From assembly GCF_045679555.1 (NCBI RefSeq), contig NC_092091.1, positions 18,412,072 through 18,476,071 of the forward strand: DNA of 64,000 nucleotides, in the 5' to 3' direction. Numbering within the stretch: position 1 is the stretch's first letter; each line of letters begins with the position of its first letter. This DNA is from Salvelinus alpinus. Its lineage: Eukaryota; Chordata; Actinopteri; Salmoniformes; Salmonidae. Both the position numbers and the translations under genes were made by a program. The notes beneath the pieces are model-generated. The model worked only from the letters and a program-made list of their open reading frames with translations, made no database searches and was not told where the DNA came from. This document shows, one piece after another, positions 33,491 to 45,800 of this stretch.

Positions 33491-34252
33491 ATGTAAATCT
33501 GAAATGTCATAGACTGCAAGAAGAGATCAATTTGGGGTCAAATGTTAACAGCAGTTTTTTTGCTGCAGTCATCTAGCCGTGACGCTGCGCCACGGCAAAA
33601 TCATTGTTGCCACAGTCCCAAAACTACGGAAACATGAAAAAAAAAAAATTCTGCCGAGATGCACTTTGAAGATGCTAGAACAGTCCATGTTTACTTTTTA
33701 ATAACTAATGACTAGAAACATCAGACAACCCCATATAGCAGAATAGTTTGTTTTTAACTAGTCGGCTTGTTGTTGTTCTATGCGAGAGAAATGTTGCTCT
33801 CAAGGTGCACTCAAGTTACAAGTGGAATAGGGAGGGAAACATGGTTCTGACAAGCAAACAATGCGCAACAATTCTTGCAATCGTAGGGGGATCCCAGCTT
33901 TCCATTGCTACTTTATTTATTTTTCAACTGCTAAATATGTGCGAACTGCACCATTTTAAACCCAGAGGTTTTAGCAGCAGCATGGTTAAGCAAGTTACTG
34001 CTCAGCAATTCCCTGTGAGTGCAAATGGGAGAGTGGCGCTGAATGTAACACGGGTAACTTGGGGTAAAACACCACCCTACCTCAAAATAGTGTTTTGTGA
34101 GTGACTTAAATTGTGATGAGACATTACATTTTTAGTTGAGCAAGAGTAGTGGCAACCAGGGAAGTGTTGGGGGGGGGAGGGGACTGTTTCTGTGATAAGT
34201 AAAGTTACCCTGGGTGGCGGTTTAACCCAAGTTACCCTAACAGGCCTTATTA
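33491..34252. other. No gene recognised
   Basis: One 118-codon frame (33748-34104, +) has no family resemblance. A G-run lies at 34169-34178. The flanks suggest repetitive DNA of unknown class. Confidence 0.35.
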
Positions 34253-34496
34253 TACTCCGGGGAAAGGGGACCTAGTCAGTTGTGTATTCAACTGAAATGT
34301 GTCTTCCCTCTGAATCAGAGAGTTGTGGGGGGCTGCCTTAAATCGACATCCATGTCTTCGGTGCCCGGGAAACAGTGGGTTAACTGCCTTGCTTAGGGGC
34401 AGAATGATAGATTTCTACCTTGTCAGCTCGGGGATTCGATCCAGCAACCTTTCGGTTACTGGCCCAACGTTCTAACCTATAGGCTACCTGCCGCCC
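34253..34496 (-). repeat. tRNA-derived SINE
   Basis: Read on the - strand, an A-box-like 'tagcctatagg' (34486-34476) and a B box 'ggatcgaatcc' (34442-34432) are spaced as in a tRNA-type pol III promoter. The body, 'gtaaccgaaaggttgctgga' to 'ccccggagta', is a familiar salmonid SINE. It lies in the long intron of C. Confidence 0.85.
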
Positions 34497-34515
34497 CATT
34501 CACTGTTTATGCATG

Positions 34516-34754
34516 TGTAACAGTTTTACTTTAGTCCGTCCCCTCGCCCCGACCCGGGCGCGAACCAGGGACCCTCTGCACACATCAACAACTAACACCC
34601 ACGAAGCATCATTACCCATCGCTCCACAAAGGCCGCGGCCCTTGCAGAGCAAGGGGAACCACTACTTCAAGGTCTCAAAGCGAGTGACGTCACCGTTTGA
34701 AAGGCTATTAGCGCGCACCACCGCTAACTAGCTAGCCATTTCACATCGGTTACA
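34516..34754. repeat. TGTAAC-ended repeat, copy 1 of 2
   Basis: It starts 'tgtaacagttttactttagt' and ends 'catttcacatcggttaca', so the ends are inverted (TGTAAC.G). A B-box-like 'ggttcgcgccc' lies on the - strand at 34566-34556. GC-rich for this window. A recognised salmonid repeat of unclear class, with tRNA-like and MITE-like traits together. Confidence 0.8.
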
Positions 34755-34817
34755 TTCACCCCCCTTTCGACCTCCTCCTTTTCCGCAGAAACCAGTTATC
34801 CGGGTCAACAGCATCAA

Positions 34818-35055
34818 TGTAACAGTTTAACTTTACGTCCGTCCCCTCGCCCCGACCCGGGCGCGAACCAGGGACCCTCTGCACACATCAACAAGTCACC
34901 CACGAAGCATCGTTACCCATCGCTCCACAAAGGCCGCGGCCCTTGCAGAGCAAGGGGAACCACTACTTCAAGGTCTCAGAGCAAGTGACGTCACCGATTG
35001 AAAGGCTATTAGCATGCACCACCGCTAACTAGATAGCCATTTCACATCCGTTACA
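34818..35055. repeat. TGTAAC-ended repeat, copy 2 of 2
   Basis: A direct copy of 34516-34754, offset by 302 bp and more than 90% identical by eye. The two are separated by 63 bp ('cacccccctttcgacctcct'). Confidence 0.8.
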
Positions 35056-35130
35056 CATGTTTTTTGCTAAATAGTCAGTTAAAATATCCCATTTGGGATC
35101 TGGCTAATGATTAGACCAATAATGCAGGGT

Positions 35131-35295
35131 TATTCAACTCTTTCCCTATGAGGTCCGGAGCCTGCTGGTTCTCTCTTCTACCTGATAATTAACTGCACCC
35201 ACCTGGTGTCCCAGGTCTAAATCAATCCCTGATTTAGAGGGGAACAATGAAAAAACGCAGTGGAACTGGCTTCGAGGTCCAGAGTTGAGTTTGAA
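35131..35295. repeat. Imperfect palindromic MITE-like repeat
   Basis: Left 'ttcaactctttccctatgag' plus 'gtcc'; right 'cgaggtccagagttgagttt'. The ends are inverted with respect to each other. A common teleost repeat by recognition. Confidence 0.6.
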
Positions 35296-36028
35296 GGCAA
35301 TAGGGTAAATGGCGATAGGCTGAAACATGGGATTGCCTATTTATTGATAGCCAATATTCTGCATCAGTTGGGCTACAGGTGATGATGCTTATAGCTAGCC
35401 CTTGATCATGACTCTCAGTTCCATTACATTACACATAAGAGTCATTGGGCGACGGTGACTTCTGTACGGGGGAGTTTTTTTTAAATAGCCCTGATGCCCA
35501 ATCTGAACATTAACACCTGTTGCTTGCGGTACTGTTTTGGAAGCATAAGGACCTTTTCTTTCTGTGTGTTAGTGTAACTTGGGTAATGTAGCGGAAGTGT
35601 AGCTTCATCAGATCGAAGCACACATAGCTCTATGTATCTGTGCTAAAAAAATAAATAAAAATTAAGAATATTTTTCGCTGATTAAAGATAAAGGCCATTT
35701 GTTTCAAAAGCAGTATTGCAAGCAATGATTATTGACATGTTTTAAATGTTAAAATATGTCGGGTGGTAGTTTGCATGAGTCAGTCGCTGAAAACTGCATA
35801 GTTTTCGAAAGCTAGCTAATAGCATACCTGATAATATGGACCATGCATAGGCTATACGCATGGTCCAACAGGTTAAAATAATACATCATTTTTTACCAAT
35901 ATCTTATTGGGCTCATTTCTGGAGGTGGAAATTATATTTTAGATGGTGTTAGCATCATTTTTCCCCCATTCATTTTGGAGTAGAACGTCCTTTTAAATAG
36001 TCACCAGAACTGAGCTTCTCAGTCCTTC
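35296..36028. other. Intron of C, no gene recognised
   Basis: AT-rich. A small palindrome 'ggaccatgc..gcatggtcc' lies at 35838-35866. Nothing else was recognised. Confidence 0.4.
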
Positions 36029-37165
36029 TATACTGAACCAAAATATAAAACAAAACATGCAGCAATTTCAAAGACTTTACTGAGTTACAGTTCATATAAG
36101 GAAATAAGTCCATTTAAATAAATTCATTAGGCTCTAATCTATGGATTTCTTCACATGACTGGGAACACAAATATGCATATGTTGGTCACAGATACCTTAA
36201 AAAAAAAGGTAGGGGCGTGGATCAGAAAACCAGTCAGTATCTGATGTGACCACCATTTGCCTCATGCAGCGTGACACATCTCCTTCACATGTAGTTGATC
36301 AGGCTGTTGATTGTGGCCTGTGGAATGTTGTCTCATTCCTCTTCAATGGCTGTGCGAAGTTTCTGGATTTTGGTGGGAACTGGAACACGCTGTCGTACAC
36401 GTCGATCCAGAGCATTCCAAACATGCTCAACGGGTAACATGTCTGGTGAGTATGCAGGCCATGGAACAACTGGGACATTTTCAGCTTTCAGGAGTTGTGT
36501 ACAGATCCTTGCGACATGGGGCTGTGCATTATCATGCTGAAACATGAGGTGATGGAGGTGGATGAATGGCACGACAATGGGCCTCAGGATCTCGTCACAG
36601 TATCTCTTTGCATTCAAATTGCCATCGATAAAATGCAATTGTTTGTTGTTCGTAGCTTATGCCTGCCCACACCATAACTCCACCACCACGGGGCACTCTG
36701 TTCACAACGTTGATGCCAGCAAACAGCTCGCCTACACGACGCCTTACATGTGGTCTGCGGTTGTGAGGCCGATTGGACGTACTGCCAAATTCTCAAAAAC
36801 AACGTTGGAGGCGGATTATGGTAGAGAAATTAACATTACATTTTCTGTAAACAGCTCCGGTGGACATTCCTGCCGTCATCATGCCAATTGCGCACTCCCT
36901 CAAAAATGTGTAGTGTTGTGTGACAAAACTGCACATTTTAGAGTGGCTTTTTATTGTGCCCCACACAAGGTGCACCTGTGTATTGATCATGCTGTTTAAT
37001 CAGCTTCTTGATATGCCACACCTGTCAGTTGGATGGATTATCTTGGCAAAGGAGAAATGCTCACAAACAGGGATGTAAACAAATGTATGCACAAAATTTG
37101 CGAGAATGGAACATTTCTGGAATCTTTTTTTTCAGCTCACGTTGTTTATATTTTTGTTCAGTGTA
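36029..37165 (-). mobile_element. Tc1-like transposon, family 3, internally deleted
   Basis: The ends 'tatactgaaccaaaatataa' (left) and 'ttatatttttgttcagtgta' (right) match the family. The - strand frame 36638-36333 gives the catalytic end of the transposase: FQHDNAQPHVA (second Asp) and PVEHVWNALDRRV (Glu). Toward the right, the N-terminal region is present in fragments (36750-36960), and the middle, with the first catalytic Asp, is deleted near 36745. About 1.14 kb against 1.6 kb when intact. Confidence 0.9.
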
Positions 37166-37531
37166 GTTCACTACTCCCAAACCCTGTTTAATGGATATTA
37201 TATCAATCCTGTATAAAGGAAAATGGCCAATTTGGGTGCAATCCATTAGCTTAATTTCTGAGATCAAATAAAATGTAAACAAAATATTGTTGTATGAATG
37301 TTAATTTTATCTGTTTCTAACTACATAAACGACTTCAGAACGATCAGAGATCGTCGTGGCTTGTTCAAACAACATGGAACGACTCAGTTAAACTGCTACT
37401 TTTATGCTATTTTCATCGCACTCGGAAGTAGGAGTTGTGTTCTGATATTCGAGGATGTGCCTGATGAATTTTCTACAACAAAAGGGGTCCCCGGCGCAAA
37501 AAAAGTTTTGGGAACCCCCGAGTTAGCCTAC
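37166..37531 (-). other. Intron of C next to exon 1
   Basis: No recognised feature. Confidence 0.4.
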
Positions 37532-37703
37532 CTGCTCTATGTAGGTTTATCTCAGGTTGAAGAACAATGTCGAGCAGCCTCTGTAGACGGACAACTTCCT
37601 CCTGATACTCTGCTACCGTTTTTTCAACGACCCCAAATATCTCCTCAGCAGCAGCTGTTAATCTATCGTTCAGAAAAACCCTCAACAACTGTATTTGAGA
37701 CAT
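37532..37703 (-). CDS. Zinc-finger locus C, coding exon 1
   Basis: The ATG at 37703-37701 opens MSQIQLLRVFLNDRL, followed by AAAEEIFGVVEKTVAEYQ and RLQRLLDIVLQPEINLHRA, 57 codons plus one base. The donor is G|GTAGGC at 37532/37531, phase 1, compatible with exon 2 of C at 32217. A damaged second copy of this exon sits 400 bp further upstream (38100-37934). This copy is open and is the likely functional one. Splicing of this exon to C, and not to another cluster member, is an inference from order and strand. Confidence 0.75.
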
Positions 37704-37933
37704 TCTTTGATAATTCAAGTTGATTAGCTAGCTGTGTTTTTATTTTAGTTGTTATCCCTGTCCGTGCGTCATCAACAGAATCCGGGCTCTACTTTAAAAA
37801 AAAACTCCACTGTTAGTGCACGTTCAAGTTATTACATGTTGCGCTATAGCCACCTGCTGGACTGGAGTGCAACATGGCATTTCTCTGTCCTATAAAAGGA
37901 AGATTGGTTAAGTTATATTAACGAGTAAGAAAC
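37704..37933 (-). promoter_or_regulatory. Upstream region of exon 1 C, conserved with E
   Basis: 37825-37865 is homologous to 58735-58770 upstream of exon 1 of E ('gtgcacgttcaagtta', 'gccacctgctggact'). On the - strand 'ccagcaggtggc' (37860-37849) resembles the core of the CTCF motif. It lies between the two copies of exon 1. Promoter function is inferred from position and conservation only. Confidence 0.45.
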
Positions 37934-38100
37934 ATGCTCTGTGTAGGTTTATCTCAGGTTGAAGAACAATGTCGAGCAGCCTCTGTAGACGGACAACTTC
38001 CTCCTGATACTCTGCTACCGTTTTTTCAACGACCCCAAATATCTCATCAGCAGCAGCTGTTAATCTTTTGCTGAGAACTCCTCAACTCTATTTTAGGCAT
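37934..38100 (-). pseudogene. Duplicate zinc-finger exon 1, broken
   Basis: The ATG at 38100-38098 gives MPKIELRSSQQKINS, which loses the frame of the other copies (deletion near codon 7), although the later nucleotides still match closely. The last exon base before the donor is T in place of G ('gcat|gtttct'), which weakens the splice site. It arose by local duplication of exon 1 or belongs to the dead locus D cluster member. Confidence 0.75.
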
Positions 38101-38921
38101 TTTTAAATAATGCACGTTGATTAGCCATCTAGCTGTTCTGTTTTAATCACGTGCGGCATCTGCGACAAAAGGTCATCACTAGCTTCCACACCACAAAGTC
38201 ATAAACCCCTCCAATTTTTACAATTTCTCTGACCATTTTATTTTAAACCTAACCCTTAGAAAATATGACAAATACAATGTGTTTAGGATTCTCTCAACTC
38301 CTGTGGACACCAGAGGGCACCTAAGCACAAAGTAACCAACATTGTGAACACTACTTTAACAACATCAAGATATATAAAGTAGCAGATTTCAACATATTGA
38401 GAAATTTGACTCTCAAAACAAAAAACATGTTTTATGTACAGATAGAGGACATAGGTTAAAATGTCTGTTGCGTCATAACTAATATAACTATAATATAACC
38501 TATAACTAATGAGCAGGGACTACTGTTGCTCAGAAATCCACTGACTGCTCTCTGTTAGACAGTGATGTGGAGATCTTATGTTCAAGCAGTAATACAGTCA
38601 GTGATATCTTATTCACCCAAGAGTTGTGTCCTGAGGTGCATCTCCTCTCACAGGTGAAAGTTAGTGATTACTTACCCTTAACATTGATATGTGACCTTTG
38701 TCCTTTTACCATCTCTTTTCTCTTTGATTTTACTGGCTTTAAACCATACCACTTTGAGCTGCAGAACAGACTGGATTGACTGTACAGAGGGGTTGAGAGA
38801 CACTGGTTGGTTCTGATTCCCTATAGTCCTCTCCATCAGGTTCTGTTGTGATCTGTTCAGTTGTAGTACTGGGTAGAGTCTCATCAGTCACTTTTCACAC
38901 AAGCAGAAGTCAAAATGTAGT

Positions 38922-39465
38922 ATTTTAAATATATATATTTTTATACAGTTTTATTCAAGCGCACATAAAGAACATATACCATACATACACAACATATATT
39001 TTCTGTCTTTACAAAGGAGCAAAACTACATTCACATGTTAAGGGTACATTTTGGCTGTATAGAGCAAATATTTCAAGAATCTGAATAAGAATACAATTTG
39101 GATAAAGCCACAGAAACAAACAACAAAAAAGAAATGACAGAATAAGACCAGTACAATATCTCAGGAACTCCGACCAGACACCTTCATACCTATGCTGTCT
39201 ATGTTGCAAGATTGATGTAATTCTCTCCATGTCAGCAAGTTTCCCACATAGTCCTCACCACATATCTTTTGAGGGTGCATGTTCATTTTTCCAGCATTTT
39301 GTTACACATTTCCTTGCTGCTGTTAAAAGATAATCTATCAATTTAAGCGGAAAGGATTGGATTCACAGGAACAATACCTAGAAGGAGATCACATGAGTCT
39401 GGTTAAATAGTAATACCTGTGATGTCCTGTATAACATGGAGAATTTCAGACCAAAAAGACCAGAT
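38922..39465 (-). mobile_element. LINE 3' UTR insertion in locus D
   Basis: AT-rich sequence, with its T-rich tail at the left, flanked by an imperfect 12-bp target duplication ('tcaaaatgtagt' 38910-38921, 'tcaaaatagagt' 39466-39477). No ORF was recognised. 'ccagcattttgttacacatt' resembles the 3' ends of fish L1-type LINEs. Confidence 0.6.
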
Positions 39466-39534
39466 TCAAAATAGAGTCTTTAGTATCAATCTCAATCCCT
39501 TTTAAACTGCTCTTCCTCCTGTCTGGTCCTGAGT

Positions 39535-40560
39535 CACAACAGTAGACACAACAGTAGTAGGCTTGATTACCAACAATGACAAGACAGCCTACAGGGAGGA
39601 GGTGAGGGCTCTGGGAGTGTGGTGCCAGGAAAATAACCTCTCCCTCAACATCAACAAAACAAAGGAGATGATTGTGGACTTCAGGAAACAGCAGAGTGAG
39701 CACCCCCTATCTACATCGACTGGACTGCAGAAGAGAGAAGGTGGAAACCTTCAAGTTCCTCTGCGTATACATCACTTACAAACTGAAATGGTCCACCCAC
39801 ACAGACAGTGTGGGGAAGGTGCAACAGTGCCTCCTCAACCTCAGGAGGCTGAAGAAATTGGGCGTTGCACCTAAAACCCTCACAAACCTTTACAAATGCA
39901 CAATTGAGAGCATCCTGTCGGGCTGTATCACCGCCTGGTACGGCAACTGCACCGCCCGCAACCGCAGGGCTCTCCAGAGGGTGGTGCGATCTGCCCAACG
40001 CATCACCGGGGGCACCCGATGTCCAGGTCACCTACAGCACCCGATGTCACAGGAAGGTCAAAAAGATCATCAAGGACAACAACCACCCGAGCTACTGCCT
40101 GTTCACCCCGCTATCATCCAGAAGGCAAGGTCAGTACAGGTGCATCAAAGCTGAGAGACTGAAAAAGAGACTGTAAAATAGCCATCACTAGCACATTAGA
40201 GGCTGCTGCCTATATACATAGACTTGAAATCACTGGCCACTTTAATAAATGGAACACTAGTCACTTTAATAATGTTTACATATCTTGCATTACTCATCTC
40301 ATATGTATATACTGTATTCTATACTATTCTACTGTATCTTAGTCTATGCCGCTCTGACATTGCTCGTCCATATATTAATATATTTTTAATTAAATTCCTT
40401 TACTTAGATTTGTATGTATTGGGTATATGTTGTGAAATTGTTAGATATTACTTGTTAGATATTTACTGCACTGTCGGAGATAGAAACACAAGCATTTTGC
40501 TACACCCACAATAACATATGCTAAACACGTGTATGTGACCAATAACAATTGATATGATTT
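39535..40560 (+). mobile_element. 5'-truncated LINE, RT C-terminal part and 3' UTR
   Basis: 39563-40176 reads the end of a jockey/L2-group RT in pieces: VWCQENNLSLNINKTKEMIV, FKFLCVYITYKLKWS and SCRAVSPPGTATAPP in shifted frames. The 3' UTR ends 'gaccaataacaattgatatg'. A 4-bp 'gagt' flanks it on both sides (39531-39534, 40561-40564) inside the D exon. It is GC-richer than the sister LINEs, a different subfamily from 9057-11605. Confidence 0.8.
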
Positions 40561-40842
40561 GAGTTCTTCCTGTTCCTCTTTAATCTGTGTGGCCTCTGGG
40601 TCGTCCTGCCCCAGCCTGGGACTCTGCTCCCAGTGCTGCTGCTCAGGGGGACCACTTCAGATACAGAGAGAGTGAGCAGCTGGAGGTAAGGAGAAAGAAT
40701 GAAACAGAAAACTCAATGACACATACTGTATGTAACAAGGTAGGAACCAACGTTTTGGTCAGTGTTTCATGTGGGACCCTAATTAGTGATGAAGATGGGA
40801 GACGTATCGAATCACCCCATAGCAGAGAGGAAGAGGCGGGCG

Positions 40843-42870
40843 CCATATATCTAATAATCTGAGGCTGGTGTTAGATTTGGTTGAGTATTGGGATCTATTG
40901 GATGACTTCCCTGTTATCTTAGTTTTGGACTTTCAGAAGCATTTGATACCATAAGTCCAAATTTGATCTTTGATTGTCTTAAGCATTTGAAGTTTGGTAA
41001 TTTTTGTTGTTGATGCTTTTAGAACTCTGTATAATGGTGGCAATAGCTGTATCAAACTCTGTCATGGAACATCCTCAAGGTTTAACATTTACAAAGGAAT
41101 ATGACAAGGTTTTCCAATCTCACCTTTATTATTTGTGTTAGTATCTCAAACCTTATGCTCATTAGTTTATCAAAGTCAACTTGAAAGCATTACATTCCAG
41201 GCCAGTGAGATCAAGATTTCCTAACTGGTGGATGACATCTCACTTTTTTATTTTTTTTAAATGTGTCACAAGCTAGATTAGCTTTGGATATTATGAAGCA
41301 GTTCTCAAAAATGTCAGGTTTGGTATTAAACCTTTCCAAATGTGAGATGTAACATATCTGAAAAAGATACTGTAACCTAACTCAGTGTAAAGATCACCAA
41401 ACATCTTAAGGCTGTGAATTATCTTGATTTGAATCCTTTAACTGAATCTATCAAAAATAAATGATCCTCATGGTTAGGGAGGGATTTAAGTCTTCAAGGG
41501 AGGGTGCTTTTATCAAAAACTGAGGGGCTATCTACTGACATTCCCAAATCCACATGCTGTACCTTACATAGGCTATTGTACAACCGCATATGGGAAAAAA
41601 AGCCACATAAGATAAAAATAGATGTTACCACCAACAAGGTTTGTGATGGCGGTCTAAATGTCTTAGACTTCCCTCTCTTTAATCAGATATCAAAAGTCAA
41701 CTGGGTTAAAACGTACTTTAAGAAATCCTCATAGTTTCTGGAATATTGTACCTAATTTCGTTTTTCAGAAGCTCAGAGTGCTTAATTTTTTACTACAACG
41801 TCCCTATATTGGGGGTAAAATTCCTATGAAATTGGCGGCTTTTCACAAGCAAGCTTTAACGTGCTGGGCTTGATGTATAAACACAACTTTTCACCTCAAA
41901 TGTTTTATATGGAATAATGGGTAGATATTACATAGAAACAAGACGTTATTTACCGGAATTGGTTCTCGAAAAACATTGTCCTTGTTAGCCAATTAGTTAG
42001 TATTAGTGGGAATCTATTTACACGGAGAGAATTTATGTAAATATACAACTTTGAGGTTTCAAGCAAGGAATATGACACTGTTATATTCCTTATATTCCTT
42101 GCTATACCTAGTGGGATAAAATTTTTACTTCAGAACAAGGCATATTTTGGAACATTTCCTATTGTAAGCAATATCCAGGTGAATGGCATAGGTTTACTAG
42201 ATAAGAAATTCAACAATCGTTTATTAAGGGATATTTTCTACAGGAATTCTATTCCTTTTGCTATAATTTGTTGGGCTTCATCGCTTGATGTAGACTGGTG
42301 CCGTGCTTGACTCACTCCACACAAATGTATGGTGACCAATAAAGTAAAGGAGATCTCCTTTCAGATTATCCATAGATTCTAACTGTGTAATGGCTTGATT
42401 TCTAAATATATACCTGATGTTACCAGTGAATTCAGTTTTTGTGAACTATTAACGGAATCTATTGAACACTTGTTTTGTAATTGTTTACATAGTGAGGTGT
42501 TCTGGACTGTTGTTAAACTATATCTTGGCAACAAAATGCATACAGCCATTGAAATATCAAATTTTGACTTTATTTTACTATACTTATTCCACAATTGAAT
42601 GTCAGTATGTCATAAATCTTTATTTTATTAGGAAAATGTTTCATACACAAATCTAAATTTAAGAAGAATTAAAAAAAAAAATGATTTGGAAAACTATTTA
42701 GAATCATTAAAACGTATGCAAAACAAAATATTTAAAAGATGTATTCGCTACATGTCTGTATTTGATTTTGATATTATGTGGACTTTCTTTGTGTAATCCC
42801 TCTGGCTATTCTGATTTTGTATTTTGCATGTTACTGTTCAATAAAAAAAAAAATATAATAATAATTAACA
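40843..42870 (+). mobile_element. L1/Tx1-like LINE relic 1
   Basis: It starts inside the RT ('tatctaataatctgaggctg', compare 44848) and shows a decayed core: LDFQKAFDTI at about 40925, IRQGFPISPL at about 41098, a LVDD remnant of the YADD box at 41228, and a C-terminal CELLTESIEHLFCNC knuckle at 42440-42490. It ends in an A-rich tail near 42850. Many frame breaks; old. It is inserted in the intron of D. Confidence 0.8.
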
Positions 42871-45800
42871 CTAAAAACAAAATTAGAAAAATATAAAAAT
42901 ATAGATTTAAAAATATAGATTTTTCTCCTCCCAAAATCTGACCACGAATTTAAGATTTTTTTATGGAGGTCAATTAGTGTTGAAATTCTGCAAACAAAAA
43001 ATGTAATTGCTAATTTGCTAATTGAGGGCAGTGGCGACCTGTCATTTTGTGTCCAACTGCGTGAGGGTTATTTGATTGAGGTTTCCTTTTATTCTTTTTC
43101 GATTTGTGATTGTTGCTCTATATTCCACTTTGTCGTTGTCTATAGTTTCACTCAATGCTAGGGGGTTAAGAAATAATGTAAAGCGCAAAGCATTATTTTT
43201 ATTTGCCAAACAGCTTAAAACAGATTTATGTTTTTTTCAGGAGTCTCATTCAGTTTCCCCGACGTCAACTTCTGGAGATCTCAGTGGGGTAATGATATAT
43301 GTCTCTCTCATGGTTCTGAACTCTCTGCTGGAGTTATCACTCTAAAGAATCATTTCAATGGAAGTATTTTGCACTCTGACTGTGATCCTTTTGGTCACTT
43401 TCTTTGTCTTGTTATCAACTGTAACAACATCATCATTATTATTACCAACATTTATGGTTACAATTCCAAACTTGAATATGATCACTTACTTCAATCTTTA
43501 GAAAAGCGTATTCTCCATTGGCTAACCAAGTTCCCGAATGCTTTATTTATAGTAGGTGGGGATTTTAATATATTTTCCCGAATAATTTAATTGATAGATG
43601 GCCTCCGGGACAGTCCACTTCTATGAATACAAGTTTGAGGCAGTTTATGGAAAGGCTTGGTATTAGAGATATTTGGAGAGTTAAGTTTCCTAATGACAAG
43701 TCTTTCACATGGAGTAATGAGGCATGCTCCAGACAATCACGCGTAGATGTTTGGCTGGTGTCTAAATGTTTTTATTAACAGTGTATTTCTGTTAACATCC
43801 TTGCCACTCCCCTTACTGATCATAGAGCTATTTATATTGACATTAAACTTTTTATCTCTGATAATGGCATTGACAGAGCATCCTACTGGAAGCTTAATAG
43901 CTCTATATTAAAACATGAGTTGGTCAAGATGGAGATAAACAATTTCATTACACACTTTTGGAACAAAGCTATAAGTGATAATTCATGCAGTAATAACTGG
44001 GAACTGTTTAAATATGAGGTTGGAAAATATTAAAGAAAATATGGGACTTTACTTGCCAAGACAAGGAGAGCTGAAAAAGAAAGTGTAATTACAAAGATCA
44101 CCTCTCTTGTTCAAAAGCCTGTTGAAAGTCTCTCAGAGGAGGACAAGTCTGTTCTGTTTGAGCTACAAAACAAGTTGGATGATATGTATGAACTGAAAGC
44201 AGAGGGAGCCTTTGTCAGATCTAGGAAGAAGTGGCTAGAGGAGGGTGAACAAAATTCATCTTATTTTTTCAGGTTAGAAAAATACCACTCTAAAAATAAT
44301 ACAATTCAACAATTAAATATTAATGGTCTCATCACAGATGATTCCAAATTAATCTCTAACTGTAGTTGTAACTTCTACAGGAATTTATATAGTTCTAAGT
44401 ATTGTGAGGTTTCCTCAACTCTTTTTGACTCTCTGGGGGATGTGAAATAATTTGGGGAGGCTGAGAGGGAACAGTGTAATGACCCTATTATAGTTGAAGA
44501 GATCATTTATTCTATTGAACACCTTCAAAATAATAAGTCTCCTGGGACTGATGTTATATCTGCTGAGTTTTACTAAACTTTTTCTCAATAGTTGGCCCCA
44601 TTTCTGTTGGAGGTGTTTTCTGAAAACATTACAAATAATGCTCTCCTTCCCAGTTTGACTCAAGGTCTGATTACATTAATACCTAAGCCCAAGAAAGACT
44701 TGCTTCTACTTGATAATTGGCATCCAATCTGTCTGCTCAATAATGACTACAAAATATTAGCCTCTATATTTGCAAAAAGAATGAAGGCAGTATTGGACTC
44801 ATTTATAGAAGAGACCCAATCTGGTTTCATGAGGAATAGACATACTGTATATCTAATAATATCCAACTGGTGTTAGACCTTATTGACTATTCTGATTTCA
44901 TCTTCGAAGATAGTTTTATTGTTTTCTTAGACTTTTATAACGCCTTCGATACAGTGGAACATGAGTTTCTATTTCTCTCCCTTGAGAAATTTGGTTTTGG
45001 GGAATTATTTTGTAGTACTATTAAAACTCTTTATATGAATGGGAACAGTTCAATTAAATTAAATCATGGCACTTCTCCTAGATTTGATTTGAAAAGAGGA
45101 ATTAGGCAAGGTTGCCCAATTTCGCCTTACCTCTTCCTGCTTGCAACCCAACTTCATACAAGTTCTGTTAAATCCAGCAATATAAAAGGGATCTCTATTG
45201 CGGACAGAGATATTATCATAAGTCAACTTGCAGATGACACAACCCTCTTTTGAAAGATGCTGACCAGATTCCTAGAGCTGTCGATGTGATACATATATTT
45301 TCCAAAGCATCTGGTCTTTGCCTAAACCTTAATAAGTGTGAATTGTTTGCTGTTAAAGACTGTGTGATAGCCTCTATATGCAATATTCCAGTCAAGGAAA
45401 AAGTAACATACCTTGGGATTACCATATCTAAGGATCAACAGGAAATATGCTCATTAATTAAATGTTATACCTATTATTGAAAAAAAAGAAAAAAAGAAGT
45501 TGAACCATTGGTTGCAGAGGGATTTATCCTTGAAAGGTCAAGTATTGCTTTCTAAAGCTGAAGGTATCTCCAGACTTACTTAGGTAAAGCGGTTAACCAG
45601 GTGCTTTTCAACTTCATCTGAAAAAATCGTACACATTATATTAGGAAATCTGTTGTTATGAACTCATATGAATATGGTGGTCTCAATTTTTTTTTATTTA
45701 CCTAGTTTGAATAATACTTTTAAGATAAATTGGGCTAAACATTTTTTTTTAAGAATTCAACTTCAATTTGGAATTTCATCCCTCATCATATCTTCTCCCA

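Larger units (their letters stand above)
38265..40690 (-). pseudogene. Dead zinc-finger locus D without fingers
   Basis: The 5' part of an exon 2 is recognisable: 'gctcagggggaccacttcag' to the acidic QIKEEQEE region at 40690-40561, continuing at 39530-39466 and 38909-38669 (SVSQP, TEPDGEDYRESEP). The whole finger array, about 0.6-0.7 kb in the sisters, is gone: linker sequence at 38668 joins 3' UTR sequence at 38657 through a short shared 'aatcac'-like stretch. Two LINE insertions (38922-39465, 39535-40560) cut it further. The acceptor at 40690 is altered ('ctggaggtaagg' on the + strand). Intron remains continue at 40735-40822 and, after about 9 kb of insertions, at 49674-49740. Confidence 0.85.

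Noticed and set aside
33748-34104. 118-codon frame as a gene
   Set aside because: No family resemblance, no splice signals, repeat-like surroundings.
34253-34496. A functional tRNA gene
   Set aside because: A and B boxes are present, but the flanks match a SINE body and no cloverleaf with an acceptor stem can be drawn.
34513-34731. 72-codon frame with RPLAPTRARTRDPLH
   Set aside because: It lies entirely in the TGTAAC-ended repeat, whose second copy does not keep the frame.
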